Below, one piece after another: positions 1-8,337 of a stretch of 64,000 nt of DNA. A program made the translations under genes and the position numbers. How positions within the stretch are numbered: the first letter of the stretch is position 1; each line of letters begins with the position of its first letter. The DNA is from Agromyces sp. SYSU T00194 (lineage in GTDB: Bacteria; Actinomycetota; Actinomycetes; Actinomycetales; Microbacteriaceae): the NCBI RefSeq assembly GCF_040496035.1, contig NZ_JBEPJZ010000001.1, positions 2,294,001 to 2,358,000 of the forward strand, in the 5' to 3' direction. Under the pieces are notes generated by a model. That model was not told the DNA's origin. It did no database searches and saw nothing but the letters and a program-made list of their open reading frames with translations.

Positions 1-936
1 GGTGGCCAGCAGCGGATTGCGGCTGGCGGCGCCGAGCACCGTGCTCCCGAGGGCCTGCACCACGCCCAGCGCGATCGCGCCGAGGATCGAGCCCGGCCAC
101 AGGCGGTGCCACGGCACCGCGGCGCCCGACAGGAACCGGAACATGGTCGCGAGCACCGCGGTGTTCAGCAGGAGCACGGCCACGAGGCCGCCCAGCCGCA
201 CGACGAGGCCGGTCCAGCTCGAGGCGAGATCGAGCCCGATCACGTTGCGCACCCACTCGAACGCGGTGGTCGTCGCCACGCTGAGCGAGGCCGTGAGCAC
301 GAGCACCGCCCCGAAGATGATGGCCATCACGAAGTCGCGCGCCTTCAGCAGCACGTACGCGCGCGCGTCGCGCGCGAGGCCGAACATCGAGCGCACCGCG
401 ATGCGCGAGTAGGTGATCCAGCTCACGGCGGTCCAGAGCAGACCGCCGACGGCGATCACGCCCGTGATCGTGAAGAGGCTGAGGCTCTGCGTCGCGAGCC
501 TCGTCAGCTCGTCGGTGTCGATGACCCCCTCGACGTCGTCGGCGGAGATCAGCCCGGGCACGTAGGTGTTGATGAGCTCGACCAGCGCGGTGAACACCTC
601 GGGGTTGCCGGTCAGCCACAGGCCGGCCACCGAGAAGGCGACGAACATCGCGGCGAACACCGCGAACAGCGCCATGTAGCTCATGCCCGCCGACATGAGG
701 AATCCGTTGCGCCAGAGGAAGTTGCGCCAGACGCGCACCGGGAAGATCTCCATGGTGCGGCGGGTCAGGGTCGTGACGGCGCTGACCGGCTCCTCGAAGC
801 GATCGCGCAGGCGCACCGTGACGGCCTCGAGGCGCCCGCGGGTCTCGCCGACGCCCTCCTCCTGCTCGTCCCGGGGGTCGCCCGAACCGGTCGGCACGGC
901 GGCGATGCGCCCGTTCCGGTTCCCCCGATCGCTCAC
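1..936 (-). CDS. YihY/BrkB family inner-membrane protein (3' end outside window)
   Basis: 312 codons are visible and the gene runs off the left edge without a stop. It starts at a GTG with GGAGGA about 10 nt upstream. A charged N-terminal tail of about 65 residues is followed by the family's typical W-R-N-x-F-L-W-R-N-G stretch, then hydrophobic segments near residues 82-108, 155-175, 203-222, 245-268 and 283-300. YihY/BrkB proteins are polytopic membrane proteins whose biochemical role is unsettled; the old RNase BN name is considered wrong. It begins 28 bp after the sdhB stop, so it may be the last gene of the sdh transcript, but nothing links it functionally to succinate oxidation. Confidence 0.85.
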   Translation of the reverse strand, partial: MSDRGNRNGRIAAVPTGSGDPRDEQEEGVGETRGRLEAVTVRLRDRFEEPVSAVTTLTRRTMEIFPVRVWRNFLWRNGFLMSAGMSYMALFAVFAAMFVAFSVAGLWLTGNPEVFTALVELINTYVPGLISADDVEGVIDTDELTRLATQSLSLFTITGVIAVGGLLWTAVSWITYSRIAVRSMFGLARDARAYVLLKARDFVMAIIFGAVLVLTASLSVATTTAFEWVRNVIGLDLASSWTGLVVRLGGLVAVLLLNTAVLATMFRFLSGAAVPWHRLWPGSILGAIALGVVQALGSTVLGAASRNPLLAT

Positions 937-964
937 GCCGCCCGACTCCTCCGGAGGATGGTGC

Positions 965-1729
965 CTACGGCTTGCCGCGCATGATGGCCTGCTTGACCTC
1001 CGAGATCGCCTTGGTGACCTCGATGCCGCGCGGGCACGCGTCGGAGCAGTTGAAGGTCGTGCGGCAGCGCCACACGCCCTCCTTGTCGTTCAGGATGTCG
1101 AGGCGCACCTGCGCCGCGTCGTCGCGCGAGTCGAAGATGAAGCGGTGCGCGTTCACGATCGCCGCCGGCCCGAAGTACTGGCCGTCGGTCCAGAACACCG
1201 GGCACGACGTGGTGCACGCGGCGCACAGGATGCACTTCGTGGTGTCGTCGAAGCGCTCGCGGGCGACGACGTCCTGGATGCGCTCCTTGCCGGGCTCCGG
1301 GGCGGAAGTGGCCTGCAGGAACGGCTGCACCTCGCGGAACGACGCGAAGAACGGCTCCATGTCGACCACGAGGTCCTTCTCGAGCGGCAGGCCCTTGATC
1401 GCCTCGACGTAGATCGGCTTCGAGATGTCGAGGTCCTTGATCAGCGTCTTGCAGGCGAGGCGGTTGCGCCCGTTGATGCGCATCGCGTCGGAGCCGCAGA
1501 TGCCGTGGGCGCACGAGCGACGGAAGGTCAGCGACCCGTCCTGCTCCCACTTGATCTTGTGCAGGGCGTCGAGCACGCGGTCGGTCGGGTACATCTCGAC
1601 GTCGAAGTCCTGCCAGCGCGGCTCGGCGTCGGCATCGGGGTCGAACCGGCGGATGATGAAGGTGACGGTGAAGGACGGAACGGCGGTCTCGGCCTCGGGT
1701 GCATCCGCGTCCATGGTGGCGGTCGACAC
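965..1729 (-). CDS. sdhB: Succinate dehydrogenase iron-sulfur subunit
   Basis: 254 aa. SdhB carries the three Fe-S clusters that pass electrons from the SdhA flavin to the membrane quinone site. The [2Fe-2S] motif is near residues 73-93 (C73, C78, D81, C93, with Asp as third ligand as in E. coli). The C-terminal ferredoxin-like part has C-I-L-C-A-A-C-T-T-S-C-P near 166-177 and a second C-S-D-A-C-P motif. The GTG start lies 2 bp after the sdhA stop with a GGAGAGGAAG ribosome site upstream; an in-frame ATG five codons later (1714) is an alternative. It is the last sdh gene of the order C-D-A-B. Confidence 0.96.
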   Translation of the reverse strand: MSTATMDADAPEAETAVPSFTVTFIIRRFDPDADAEPRWQDFDVEMYPTDRVLDALHKIKWEQDGSLTFRRSCAHGICGSDAMRINGRNRLACKTLIKDLDISKPIYVEAIKGLPLEKDLVVDMEPFFASFREVQPFLQATSAPEPGKERIQDVVARERFDDTTKCILCAACTTSCPVFWTDGQYFGPAAIVNAHRFIFDSRDDAAQVRLDILNDKEGVWRCRTTFNCSDACPRGIEVTKAISEVKQAIMRGKP

Positions 1730-1731
1730 GA

Positions 1732-3540
1732 TCAGTACTTCCTCTCCATCGGCTGGTAGCGGGTGATGGTCACGGGTTTCCAGTCGAGCGAGATGTGGTC
1801 GTCGGCGTGCGACGAGTGCGGGTCGCCCGTGAGGTAGGCCATCGTGTGCTGCATGTACTGCTCGTCGTCGCGATCGGGGAAGTCGTCGCGCATGTGGCCG
1901 CCGCGACTCTCCTTGCGGTTGCGGGCCGAGTAGACGACGACCTCGGCGAGGTCGAGCAGGAAGCCCAGCTCGACGGCCTCGAGGAGGTCGGTGTTGAAGC
2001 GGGTGCCCTTGTCGTGCACGGCGATCTTCGTGTACCGCTCGCGGAGGCCGGCGATCACGTTCGTCACGTGCTCGAGCGACTCGTCGGTGCGGAACACCTG
2101 CGCCGAGCGGTCCATCTCGTCCTGCAGCTCCTTGCGGATCGCGGCGATCCGCTCGGTGCCCGTCGAGGCGCGGAGCTGCTCGAGCATGCCGCGCACGGCG
2201 CCCGCGGGGTCGTCGGGCAGCGGCGTGAACTCGGCCGTCTTCACGTACTCCACCGCGTTGCGGCCCGCGCGCTTGCCGAAGACGTTGATGTCGAGCAGCG
2301 AGTTGGTGCCGAGGCGGTTCGAGCCGTGCACCGACACGCAGGCGCACTCGCCCGCGGCGTACAGGCCCGGGACGACGGTCTCGTTGTCGCGCAGCACCTC
2401 GGCGCTGACGTTGGTCGGGATGCCGCCCATCGCGTAGTGCGCGGTCGGCATGACCGGAACGGGCTCGTACACCGGGTCGACGCCCAGGTACGTGCGCGCG
2501 AACTCGGTGATGTCGGGGAGCTTCGTCTCGAGGACCTCGGCGCCCAGGTGCGTGCAGTCGAGCAGCACGTAGTCCTTGTGCGGGCCGGCTCCGCGTCCCT
2601 CGGCGACCTCCTGGACCATGCACCGTGCGACGATGTCGCGCGGGGCGAGGTCCTTGATGGTCGGGGCGTAGCGCTCCATGAACCGCTCGCCCGAGGCGTT
2701 GCGCAGGATCGCGCCCTCGCCGCGGGCGCCCTCGGTGAGGAGGATGCCGAGTCCGGCGAGGCCGGTCGGGTGGAACTGGAAGAACTCCATGTCCTCCAGC
2801 GGCAGGCCCTTGCGCCAGATGATGCCGACGCCGTCGCCGGTCAGGGTGTGGGCGTTGGAGGTGGTCTTGTAGATCTTCCCGAAGCCGCCCGTGGCGAAGA
2901 TGATCGCCTTGGCCTGGAACACGTGCAGCTCGCCCGACGCCAGGTCGTAGGCGACGACGCCCGACGGCTGCTCCACGCCGTCGACCTCGGTCATGACCAC
3001 GTCGAGGGCGTAGTACTCGTTGTAGAACTCGATGCCGTGCTTGACGCAGTTCTGGTACAGCGTCTGCAGGATCATGTGGCCCGTGCGGTCGGCCGCATAG
3101 CAGGCGCGGCGCACGGGCGCCTTGCCGTGGTCGCGGGTGTGGCCGCCGAAGCGGCGCTGGTCGATCTTGCCCTCGGCGGTGCGGTTGAACGGCAGCCCCA
3201 TGTTCTCGAGGTCGATGACCGCGTCGATGGCCTCCTTCGCGAGGATCTCGGCCGCGTCCTGGTCGACGAGGTAGTCGCCGCCCTTGACGGTGTCGAAGGT
3301 GTGCCACTCCCAGCTGTCCTCCTCGACGTTCGCCAGCGCGGCGGCCATGCCGCCCTGCGCGGCGCCCGTGTGCGAGCGCGTCGGGTAGAGCTTCGAGATC
3401 ACCGCGGTCTTCGCGTTCGGCCCGGCCTCGATGGCCGCGCGCATGCCCGCGCCTCCGGCGCCGACGATCACGATGTCGTACTGGTGGTAGTGGACGCCGT
3501 CGACCACGGTGGACTCGGCGGTGGCGTTCGCGGGATTCAC
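1732..3540 (-). CDS. sdhA: Succinate dehydrogenase flavoprotein subunit
   Basis: 602 aa, full length for the family. It oxidises succinate to fumarate using covalently bound FAD on the cytoplasmic face of complex II. A G-A-G-G-A-G dinucleotide-binding motif lies near residue 28, and the S-H-T-G-A-A-Q-G-G stretch places the flavin-linked histidine at H57. The H-P-T-G and R-G-E-G-A active-site blocks and the C-terminal [10 protein letters not shown] flavin contact are present. The start is a GTG with AGGAG 4-5 nt upstream; sdhD ends only 7 bp before it, so the subunits are co-transcribed. Confidence 0.97.
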   Translation of the reverse strand: MNPANATAESTVVDGVHYHQYDIVIVGAGGAGMRAAIEAGPNAKTAVISKLYPTRSHTGAAQGGMAAALANVEEDSWEWHTFDTVKGGDYLVDQDAAEILAKEAIDAVIDLENMGLPFNRTAEGKIDQRRFGGHTRDHGKAPVRRACYAADRTGHMILQTLYQNCVKHGIEFYNEYYALDVVMTEVDGVEQPSGVVAYDLASGELHVFQAKAIIFATGGFGKIYKTTSNAHTLTGDGVGIIWRKGLPLEDMEFFQFHPTGLAGLGILLTEGARGEGAILRNASGERFMERYAPTIKDLAPRDIVARCMVQEVAEGRGAGPHKDYVLLDCTHLGAEVLETKLPDITEFARTYLGVDPVYEPVPVMPTAHYAMGGIPTNVSAEVLRDNETVVPGLYAAGECACVSVHGSNRLGTNSLLDINVFGKRAGRNAVEYVKTAEFTPLPDDPAGAVRGMLEQLRASTGTERIAAIRKELQDEMDRSAQVFRTDESLEHVTNVIAGLRERYTKIAVHDKGTRFNTDLLEAVELGFLLDLAEVVVYSARNRKESRGGHMRDDFPDRDDEQYMQHTMAYLTGDPHSSHADDHISLDWKPVTITRYQPMERKY

Positions 3541-3547
3541 AGGACTC

Positions 3548-3991
3548 CTAGGCGGCGGGGCAGAACGAGGGGAGCAGCTCGGCGGGCGAGCCGGCCGGGC
3601 ACGCGTCGAACGTGAAGATGACGAGGGTGCCGAGTACGAGCAGCACGACGACGGACGCCAGGAGGGCGCCCTTCAGGGTGACCTGCACGCGTCCGGGGTT
3701 CGTGTAGTCGTTCACGAGCGTGCGCATGCCGTTCGCGCCGTGGATGAGCGCCAGCCAGAGCAGCAGGCAGTCCCACCACTGCCAGAACGGGCTGGCCCAC
3801 TTGCCGGCGACGAAGCCGAAGTCGATGGCCTTGACGCCCTCGCCGACGAGCAGGTTGACGAAGAGGTGGCCGAAGATCAGCACGACGAGCACGATGCCCG
3901 AGACGCGCATGTAGATCCAGCCCCACTTCTCGAGGTTCGGGCCTCGACGCGCGGGACGGCTGGGGGAGCGGGGGGCTTCGATGGTGGTCAC
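3548..3991 (-). CDS. sdhD: Succinate dehydrogenase hydrophobic membrane anchor
   Basis: 147 aa with three hydrophobic helices (about residues 30-50, 70-88 and 108-130), the usual size for an actinobacterial SdhD. The G-H-L-F-V-N and I-H-G-A-N-G-M-R stretches contain candidate haem/quinone-site histidine and arginine residues. With SdhC it anchors SdhAB and binds quinone. The GTG start at 3991 has AGGAGG 8 nt upstream, right after the sdhC stop. Assignment as SdhD rather than SdhC rests on gene order and on its helix pattern. Confidence 0.92.
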   Translation of the reverse strand: MTTIEAPRSPSRPARRGPNLEKWGWIYMRVSGIVLVVLIFGHLFVNLLVGEGVKAIDFGFVAGKWASPFWQWWDCLLLWLALIHGANGMRTLVNDYTNPGRVQVTLKGALLASVVVLLVLGTLVIFTFDACPAGSPAELLPSFCPAA

Positions 3992-4004
3992 GGTCGCGCC
4001 CCTC

Positions 4005-4430
4005 CTAGTGGCTGAAGACGTTCATCAGGTGCCGCGGCACGAACCCGAGCATCGTGATCACCCAGAGGCCGATGACGATGTAGAACAGCAGGCGCTGGTG
4101 CCGGGTCGCCCAAGCCCAGAAGTCGACCAGGATGATGCGCAGGCCGTTGTAGGCGTGGAAGACGATCGCACCGACCAGGGCCACCTCGCCGAGCCCCATG
4201 ATCGGCGTCTGGTAGGCGCCGATCACGACGTTGTACGCCTCCGGGCTCACCCGCACCAGTGCGGTGTCGAGGATGTGCACCAGCAGGAAGAAGAAGATGG
4301 CGACGCCAGTGATGCGATGCAGCACCCACGACCACATGCCCTCGTTGCCCCGATACAGCGTGCCGCCGGGCCGGGATCGCTTCACCGGCTCCTCGGGCGC
4401 TGTCAGGGTTCCTGCCGTCGATTGCGACAT
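4005..4430 (-). CDS. sdhC: Succinate dehydrogenase cytochrome b556 subunit
   Basis: 141 aa from the ATG at 4430, which follows an AGGGAGGG ribosome site at about 7 nt. An upstream in-frame ATG at 4490 would add 20 residues lacking conserved character and is rejected. The family signature W-S-W-V-L-H-R-I-T-G near residues 33-42 and the H-A-Y-N-G-L-R block match SdhC, which contributes the haem ligand and part of the quinone pocket. Three membrane helices are visible. It is the first gene of the sdhCDAB transcript; see the promoter and palindrome just upstream. Confidence 0.94.
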   Translation of the reverse strand: MSQSTAGTLTAPEEPVKRSRPGGTLYRGNEGMWSWVLHRITGVAIFFFLLVHILDTALVRVSPEAYNVVIGAYQTPIMGLGEVALVGAIVFHAYNGLRIILVDFWAWATRHQRLLFYIVIGLWVITMLGFVPRHLMNVFSH

Positions 4431-4499
4431 GAAACGACCCTCCCTGGCTGTGGTGGTTGCCCGGAACACGGGCGCGGATGCATGCGGCATCCAGCGCCG

Positions 4500-4505
4500 A
4501 GTCTA
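4500..4505 (-). promoter_or_regulatory. -10 hexamer of the sdhCDAB promoter
   Basis: TAGACT on the minus strand, about 70 nt before the sdhC ATG. It leaves a leader of about 60 nt that includes the ribosome site. No good -35 hexamer is visible at the expected distance. Confidence 0.5.
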
Positions 4506-4528
4506 GTCCCGCTCCCGGCGGCATCGCC

Positions 4529-4546
4529 GGTTAGGTCACCCTAACC
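4529..4546. promoter_or_regulatory. DtxR/IdeR-like palindrome upstream of sdhC
   Basis: GGTTAGG-TCAC-CCTAACC, perfect 7-bp arms around 4 nt. From 4531 the sequence matches the known 19-bp DtxR/IdeR consensus at about 13 of 19 positions by hand alignment. It sits just upstream of the -35 position of the sdh promoter, and the right arm contains the stop codon of the upstream glycosyltransferase. Iron-dependent control of this iron-rich complex would make sense, but the function is inferred. Confidence 0.4.
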
Positions 4547-5692
4547 CTGTGTACTCGCGACCGCGCCGGCGGCGGCTGCGGCCCGCCCTGCGACGACCGC
4601 GTCGTAGTGCGCGAAGAGCTCGCCGCAGACGTGCGCCCACGACCGCTCGCGGACGGCGCGCCGACCCGCCTCGCCGATGCGGGCGCGGCGCGCCGGGTCC
4701 GCGACGAGCCCGGCCACGGCGGCGGCGAGGGCGTCGTCGTCGTCCGGAGCGTAGAGCAGGCCCGTGCGCCCGTGGTCGACGAGGTCGATCGGGCCGCCGG
4801 CGCGCGGCGCGACCACGGGGCATCCGCTCGCCTGCGCCTCCTGGATGGTCTGGCCGAAGGTCTCCTCGGTGCCGGTGTGCACGAACACGTCGAGGGCGGC
4901 GTAGGCGGTGCGCAGCTCGTCGCCCGTGAGCTGGCCGAGGAACGTGGTGGGCACGCCACGCAGCGCGCGGCGCACGTCGGGCGCGGCGGGGCCGTCGCCG
5001 ACGACCGCCAGCCGGATGTCGCGGAGGCCCCGGAGCGCGCGGAGGCGCTCGACGCGCTTCTCCGGTGCGAGCCGGCCGACGTAGCCGACGAGCACCTCGC
5101 CGCCCGGGGCGAGCGCACGGCGCAGCGCGCGGGTGCGTGCGTCGGTGCGCAGGTTCGGGTGGAACCCGTCGAGGTCCACCCCGCGGCCCCAGCGGGCGAT
5201 GCGCGGCACGCCGAGCGCCTCGAGCTCCGCGACGGCGGCGCCGGACGGCGCGAGCGTGAGGCCGGCCTGCTCGTGCACCCGACGCACCCAGGCGCGCGCG
5301 AGCCGGGCCGCCCCGCGTCCCCAGCGGTGCCGCAGCGCGTACCCGGCGACATCGGTCTGGTAGACGGCGACGCTCGGCACGCCGAGCCGGCGGGCGGCGG
5401 CGATGCCCTCGGCGCCGAGCAGGAACGGGGACGCGGCGTGCACGAGGTCGGGCCCGAACGCCTCGAGCGTGCGCTGCACGCTCGGGCCCGGCAGCCCCAC
5501 CGGGAAGCGGCGGTATGCCACCGCCGGCACTCCGACCACCGGGTGCCCCGCATACGTGCCGTCGCCGTCCGTCGGCGCGATGACGACGGCCTCGTCGCCG
5601 CGCTCCCGGAGCGCCTCGAGGATGCGGCACACGCTGGTCGTGACCCCGTTGACCGTGGGAAGGAAGCTCTCGGTGACCACCGCGACTCTCAC
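4541..5692 (-). CDS. GT4 family glycosyltransferase, probably GDP-mannose dependent
   Basis: 383 aa, GT-B fold. The N-terminus (V-R-V-A-V-V-T-E-S-F-L-P-T-V-N-G-V) is the hallmark of the GT4 subgroup that includes mycobacterial/corynebacterial mannosyltransferases such as MgtA and PimB'. The C-terminal half has G-R-L-A-P-E-K-R and the donor-site E-E-T-F-G-Q-T-I-Q-E-A motif (E-x7-E). It is divergent from a mannose-1-phosphate guanylyltransferase 82 bp away, which supports GDP-mannose as donor and glycolipid or lipoglycan mannosylation as role. The GTG start at 5692 is chosen because the family N-terminus begins there; no strong ribosome site is seen. Acceptor unknown. Confidence 0.85.
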   Translation of the reverse strand: MRVAVVTESFLPTVNGVTTSVCRILEALRERGDEAVVIAPTDGDGTYAGHPVVGVPAVAYRRFPVGLPGPSVQRTLEAFGPDLVHAASPFLLGAEGIAAARRLGVPSVAVYQTDVAGYALRHRWGRGAARLARAWVRRVHEQAGLTLAPSGAAVAELEALGVPRIARWGRGVDLDGFHPNLRTDARTRALRRALAPGGEVLVGYVGRLAPEKRVERLRALRGLRDIRLAVVGDGPAAPDVRRALRGVPTTFLGQLTGDELRTAYAALDVFVHTGTEETFGQTIQEAQASGCPVVAPRAGGPIDLVDHGRTGLLYAPDDDDALAAAVAGLVADPARRARIGEAGRRAVRERSWAHVCGELFAHYDAVVAGRAAAAAGAVASTQG

Positions 5693-5760
5693 GGTCGTGA
5701 CGCTACGGAGGGGAGGTGGCGGCCCGTGGAACGCGTCATGAACGCGACACGGCGACGGGG

Positions 5761-5766
5761 TAGCCT
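5761..5766 (+). promoter_or_regulatory. -10 hexamer, leaderless-type promoter of manC
   Basis: TAGCCT followed by 7 nt and then the ATG at 5774. There is no ribosome site between, as expected if transcription starts at or next to the start codon. Confidence 0.5.
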
Positions 5767-5773
5767 GACGCGC

Positions 5774-6895
5774 ATGACGGAGACCACAGCGCTCGAGCGC
5801 TTCTACAGCGTGATCCCCGCCGGCGGCATCGGCTCCCGCCTGTGGCCGCTGTCGCGCGCCGACGCCCCGAAGTTCCTGCACGACCTGACCGGGTCGGGCC
5901 AGACCCTGCTGCGCGACACCTGGGAGCGGCTCGCGCCGATCGCCGGCGACCAGCGGATCATGGTCGTCACCGGGCGCGCGCACCGGGCCGCCGTCGAGCA
6001 GCAGCTGCCGGCGCTCACCGACGAGAACATCGTGCTGGAATCCGAGCCGCGCGACTCGTCGGCCGCCATCGGGCTGGCCGCCGCGATCCTGGAGCGACGC
6101 GAGCCGGGGGTCATCGTGGGCTCGTTCGCCGCCGACCACGTGATCGGCCAGGGCGAGGGCTTCCGCGCCGCCGTGCGCGAGGCGATCGCCGCGGCGGACG
6201 CCGGGTACATCACCACCATCGGCATCGCGCCGACCGAGCCCGCGGTCGGGTTCGGCTACATCCACACGGGCGAGGCGCTCGAGGTCGCCGGCGCCGAGCA
6301 CGCGCTCGCCGTGTCGGAGTTCGTCGAGAAGCCCGACCTCGACACCGCGAAGCGGTACGTCGAGGGCGGCGACCACCTCTGGAACGCGGGCATGTTCATC
6401 GCCCGGGCCGACCGGCTGCTCGAGGAGCTGCGCCGCTCGCAGCCCGAGCTGCACGCGGGGCTCGTGGAGCTCGCGGCGGCGTGGGACGATCCCGTCACGC
6501 GCGGACCCGCCGTCGACCGCATCTGGCCGACGCTCACGAAGATCGCCATCGACTACTCCGTCGCGGAGCCCGCGGCGGCGGCCGGGCGCCTCGCGGTCAT
6601 CCCCGGTCGCTTCGACTGGGACGACGTCGGGGACTTCGCGTCGCTGGCGAAGCTCAACACCGCCGGACGGGCCAGCGACCTCGCGATCCTCGGCGAGCAC
6701 GCGCGGGTGCTCGCGGACGCGTCGAGCGGCATCGTGGTGAGCCGATCCAAGCGCGTGATCAGCCTGATCGGGGTGCGCGACATCGTGGTGGTCGACACGC
6801 CCGACGCCCTGCTGGTGACGACGAGCGAGCATGCGCAGCGGGTGAAGTCGGTCGTCGACGCGCTGCGCATGGGCGGCTCGAGCGACGTGCTCTGA
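5774..6895 (+). CDS. manC: Mannose-1-phosphate guanylyltransferase
   Basis: 373 aa. It makes GDP-mannose from mannose-1-phosphate and GTP. The nucleotidyltransferase signature A-G-G-I-G-S-R-L-W-P-L-S-R is near residues 16-28, the F-V-E-K-P active-site motif lies mid-protein, and the D-W-D-D-V-G-D block is near the C-terminus. It is a short, single-domain enzyme without the C-terminal isomerase domain of bifunctional AlgA/ManC proteins. The divergent GT4 gene is a likely consumer of its product. The start is fixed by a -10 hexamer 7 nt upstream. Confidence 0.93.
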   Translation: MTETTALERFYSVIPAGGIGSRLWPLSRADAPKFLHDLTGSGQTLLRDTWERLAPIAGDQRIMVVTGRAHRAAVEQQLPALTDENIVLESEPRDSSAAIGLAAAILERREPGVIVGSFAADHVIGQGEGFRAAVREAIAAADAGYITTIGIAPTEPAVGFGYIHTGEALEVAGAEHALAVSEFVEKPDLDTAKRYVEGGDHLWNAGMFIARADRLLEELRRSQPELHAGLVELAAAWDDPVTRGPAVDRIWPTLTKIAIDYSVAEPAAAAGRLAVIPGRFDWDDVGDFASLAKLNTAGRASDLAILGEHARVLADASSGIVVSRSKRVISLIGVRDIVVVDTPDALLVTTSEHAQRVKSVVDALRMGGSSDVL

Positions 6896-6929
6896 CCCCC
6901 GGTCGAGGGGCCGGATGCGTCGTGCGGCC

Positions 6930-6945
6930 GTGCTCATCTGAGCAC
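6930..6945. promoter_or_regulatory. Palindromic operator candidate upstream of nucleoside transporter
   Basis: GTGCTC-ATCT-GAGCAC, perfect 6-bp arms, 128 bp before the lipoprotein start. The same arms with a different 4-nt spacer recur at 19910-19925 upstream of purine nucleoside phosphorylase. A shared regulator of nucleoside use is inferred. Confidence 0.45.
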
Positions 6946-7073
6946 TATGTCGCGGCTTCATAACCTTTCGCGCGCGGGCGATGCACGATACAGAGCCGTA
7001 ACGCAACATTGAGTAACGTGACAGCCACGAGCCCCGCGCGTGTCGGGGCGCACCCCCGCACTTGGAGGACACA

Positions 7074-8165
7074 GTGACCATCTCGATCCGGAAGGCCGCG
7101 ACCGGTGGCTTCGCCACGCTCGGCGCCATCGTGCTGCTGGCAGGCTGCGCGTCGGCTCCCGAGGAGGAGACCGGCGGCGAGGCCGCAGAGGCCATCGACT
7201 ACCTGCCCTGCATCGTCTCCGATGCCGGCGGCTTCAACGACAAGTCGTTCAACCAGCTCAGCTTCGAGGGCGTCCAGGAGGCGGCCGACGAGCTCGGCAC
7301 CGACTTCATCGACGTCGAGTCGAACGCCGAGACCGACTACGGCCCCAACCTCGAGAGCCTCGTCTCGCAGGGCTGCGACACCATCGTGACCGTCGGCTTC
7401 GCGCTGTCGGCCGACACCGTCGAGTCCGCGAACGCCAACCCCGACCTCGAGTACGTCCTCATCGACGACGCGGCCGACAACGACTTCGACGGCACCAAGG
7501 ACGCCGAGAACGTCAAGCCGCTGCTGTACGACACCGCGCAGGCCGCGTTCCTCGCGGGCTACCTCGCCGCGGGCTACTCGGAGGCCGGCAAGGTCGGCAC
7601 CTTCGGTGGCATGGAGTTCCCGACCGTCACCATCTTCATGGACGGCTTCAAGCAGGGCGTCGACTACTACAACTCGGAGAAGGGCGCCGACGTCGAGGTC
7701 ATCGGCTGGGACGGCTCGACCGGTTCCTTCACGGGTGGCTTCGAGGCCAACCAGGACGCCAAGAACGTCGCGCAGAACATCATCGACCAGGGTGTCGACG
7801 TGCTCCTGCCGGTCGGCGGCCCGATCTACCAGTCGGCGATCGCCGCGATCGACGACTCGGGCGAGGACATCGCGCTGATCGGCGTCGACGCCGACTTCTA
7901 CGAGACCGACCCGACGACGCAGCCGTACGTGCTCACGTCGATCCTCAAGGGCATGAAGGTCTCGACCTACGAGGCCGTGCTCGCCGCGGGCATGGACGAG
8001 TGGGACCCCGAGGCATACATCGGCACGCTCGAGAACGACGGGGTCGGCATCGCGCCGTTCCACGACTTCGAGGACGCCGTGTCCGACGAGCTCAAGCAGG
8101 AGATCGAGGACCTCAAGGCCGGCATCATCGACGGCTCGATCGAGGTCACCTCGTACCTGAGCTGA
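7074..8165 (+). CDS. BMP-family nucleoside-binding lipoprotein
   Basis: 363 aa. A lipoprotein signal is clear: positive N-terminus, hydrophobic stretch, then L-L-A-G-C with lipidated C25. The body is a periplasmic-binding-protein fold of the BMP/PnrA (Med) type, with the early S-D-A-G-G-F-N-D-K-S-F-N-Q block and G-G-M-E-F-P mid-protein. Family members capture purine or other nucleosides. The GTG at 7074 is taken as start because GGAGGA at 7064-7069 would otherwise be coding. The leader also holds a small GC hairpin (7031-7036 with 7044-7049). The ABC importer genes follow after a strong terminator-like hairpin, so binding protein and importer may be expressed at different levels. Confidence 0.92.
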   Translation: MTISIRKAATGGFATLGAIVLLAGCASAPEEETGGEAAEAIDYLPCIVSDAGGFNDKSFNQLSFEGVQEAADELGTDFIDVESNAETDYGPNLESLVSQGCDTIVTVGFALSADTVESANANPDLEYVLIDDAADNDFDGTKDAENVKPLLYDTAQAAFLAGYLAAGYSEAGKVGTFGGMEFPTVTIFMDGFKQGVDYYNSEKGADVEVIGWDGSTGSFTGGFEANQDAKNVAQNIIDQGVDVLLPVGGPIYQSAIAAIDDSGEDIALIGVDADFYETDPTTQPYVLTSILKGMKVSTYEAVLAAGMDEWDPEAYIGTLENDGVGIAPFHDFEDAVSDELKQEIEDLKAGIIDGSIEVTSYLS

Positions 8166-8179
8166 CCTGAGGCGACCGA

Positions 8180-8217
8180 CGACGGGGAGGACGGCCACGC
8201 GGCCGGCCTCCCCGTCG
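8180..8217 (+). terminator. Strong hairpin between binding protein and importer genes
   Basis: An 11-bp perfect stem (8180-8190 with 8207-8217) encloses a second small stem GGCC-ACGC-GGCC (8193-8204) and is followed by a pyrimidine-rich GCGTCTCTCTCC. It fits a terminator or partial attenuator just after the lipoprotein stop. Confidence 0.65.
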
Positions 8218-8325
8218 CGTCTCTCTCCGGCTCCCACCGCCTGCGCATCCGCGCAGACCGGCCTGCATCTGCGCGCATCCGTGCGAATCCCCGTGAGACC
8301 CTGCCGCCGACGGCGGCCCCGTCAA

Positions 8326-8331
8326 TAGGAT
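8326..8331 (+). promoter_or_regulatory. -10 hexamer, leaderless-type promoter of importer operon
   Basis: TAGGAT, then CGGACC, then the ATG at 8338. This would restart transcription for the importer and salvage genes after the hairpin at 8180-8217. Confidence 0.55.
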
Positions 8332-8337
8332 CGGACC

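Noticed and set aside
1730..3307. Upstream extension of sdhB in the same frame
   Set aside because: It lies out of frame over sdhA and gives low-complexity Arg/Pro/Ala sequence; sdhB starts at 1729 with a ribosome site.
6946..7073. Riboswitch in the leader of the nucleoside-binding lipoprotein gene
   Set aside because: Only a small 6-bp GC hairpin is visible; none of the conserved purine or PreQ1 riboswitch core sequences is present.
5693..7195. Long N-terminal extension of the GT4 glycosyltransferase
   Set aside because: It is antisense to manC, which has complete guanylyltransferase motifs; the extension is an open-frame artefact of high GC.
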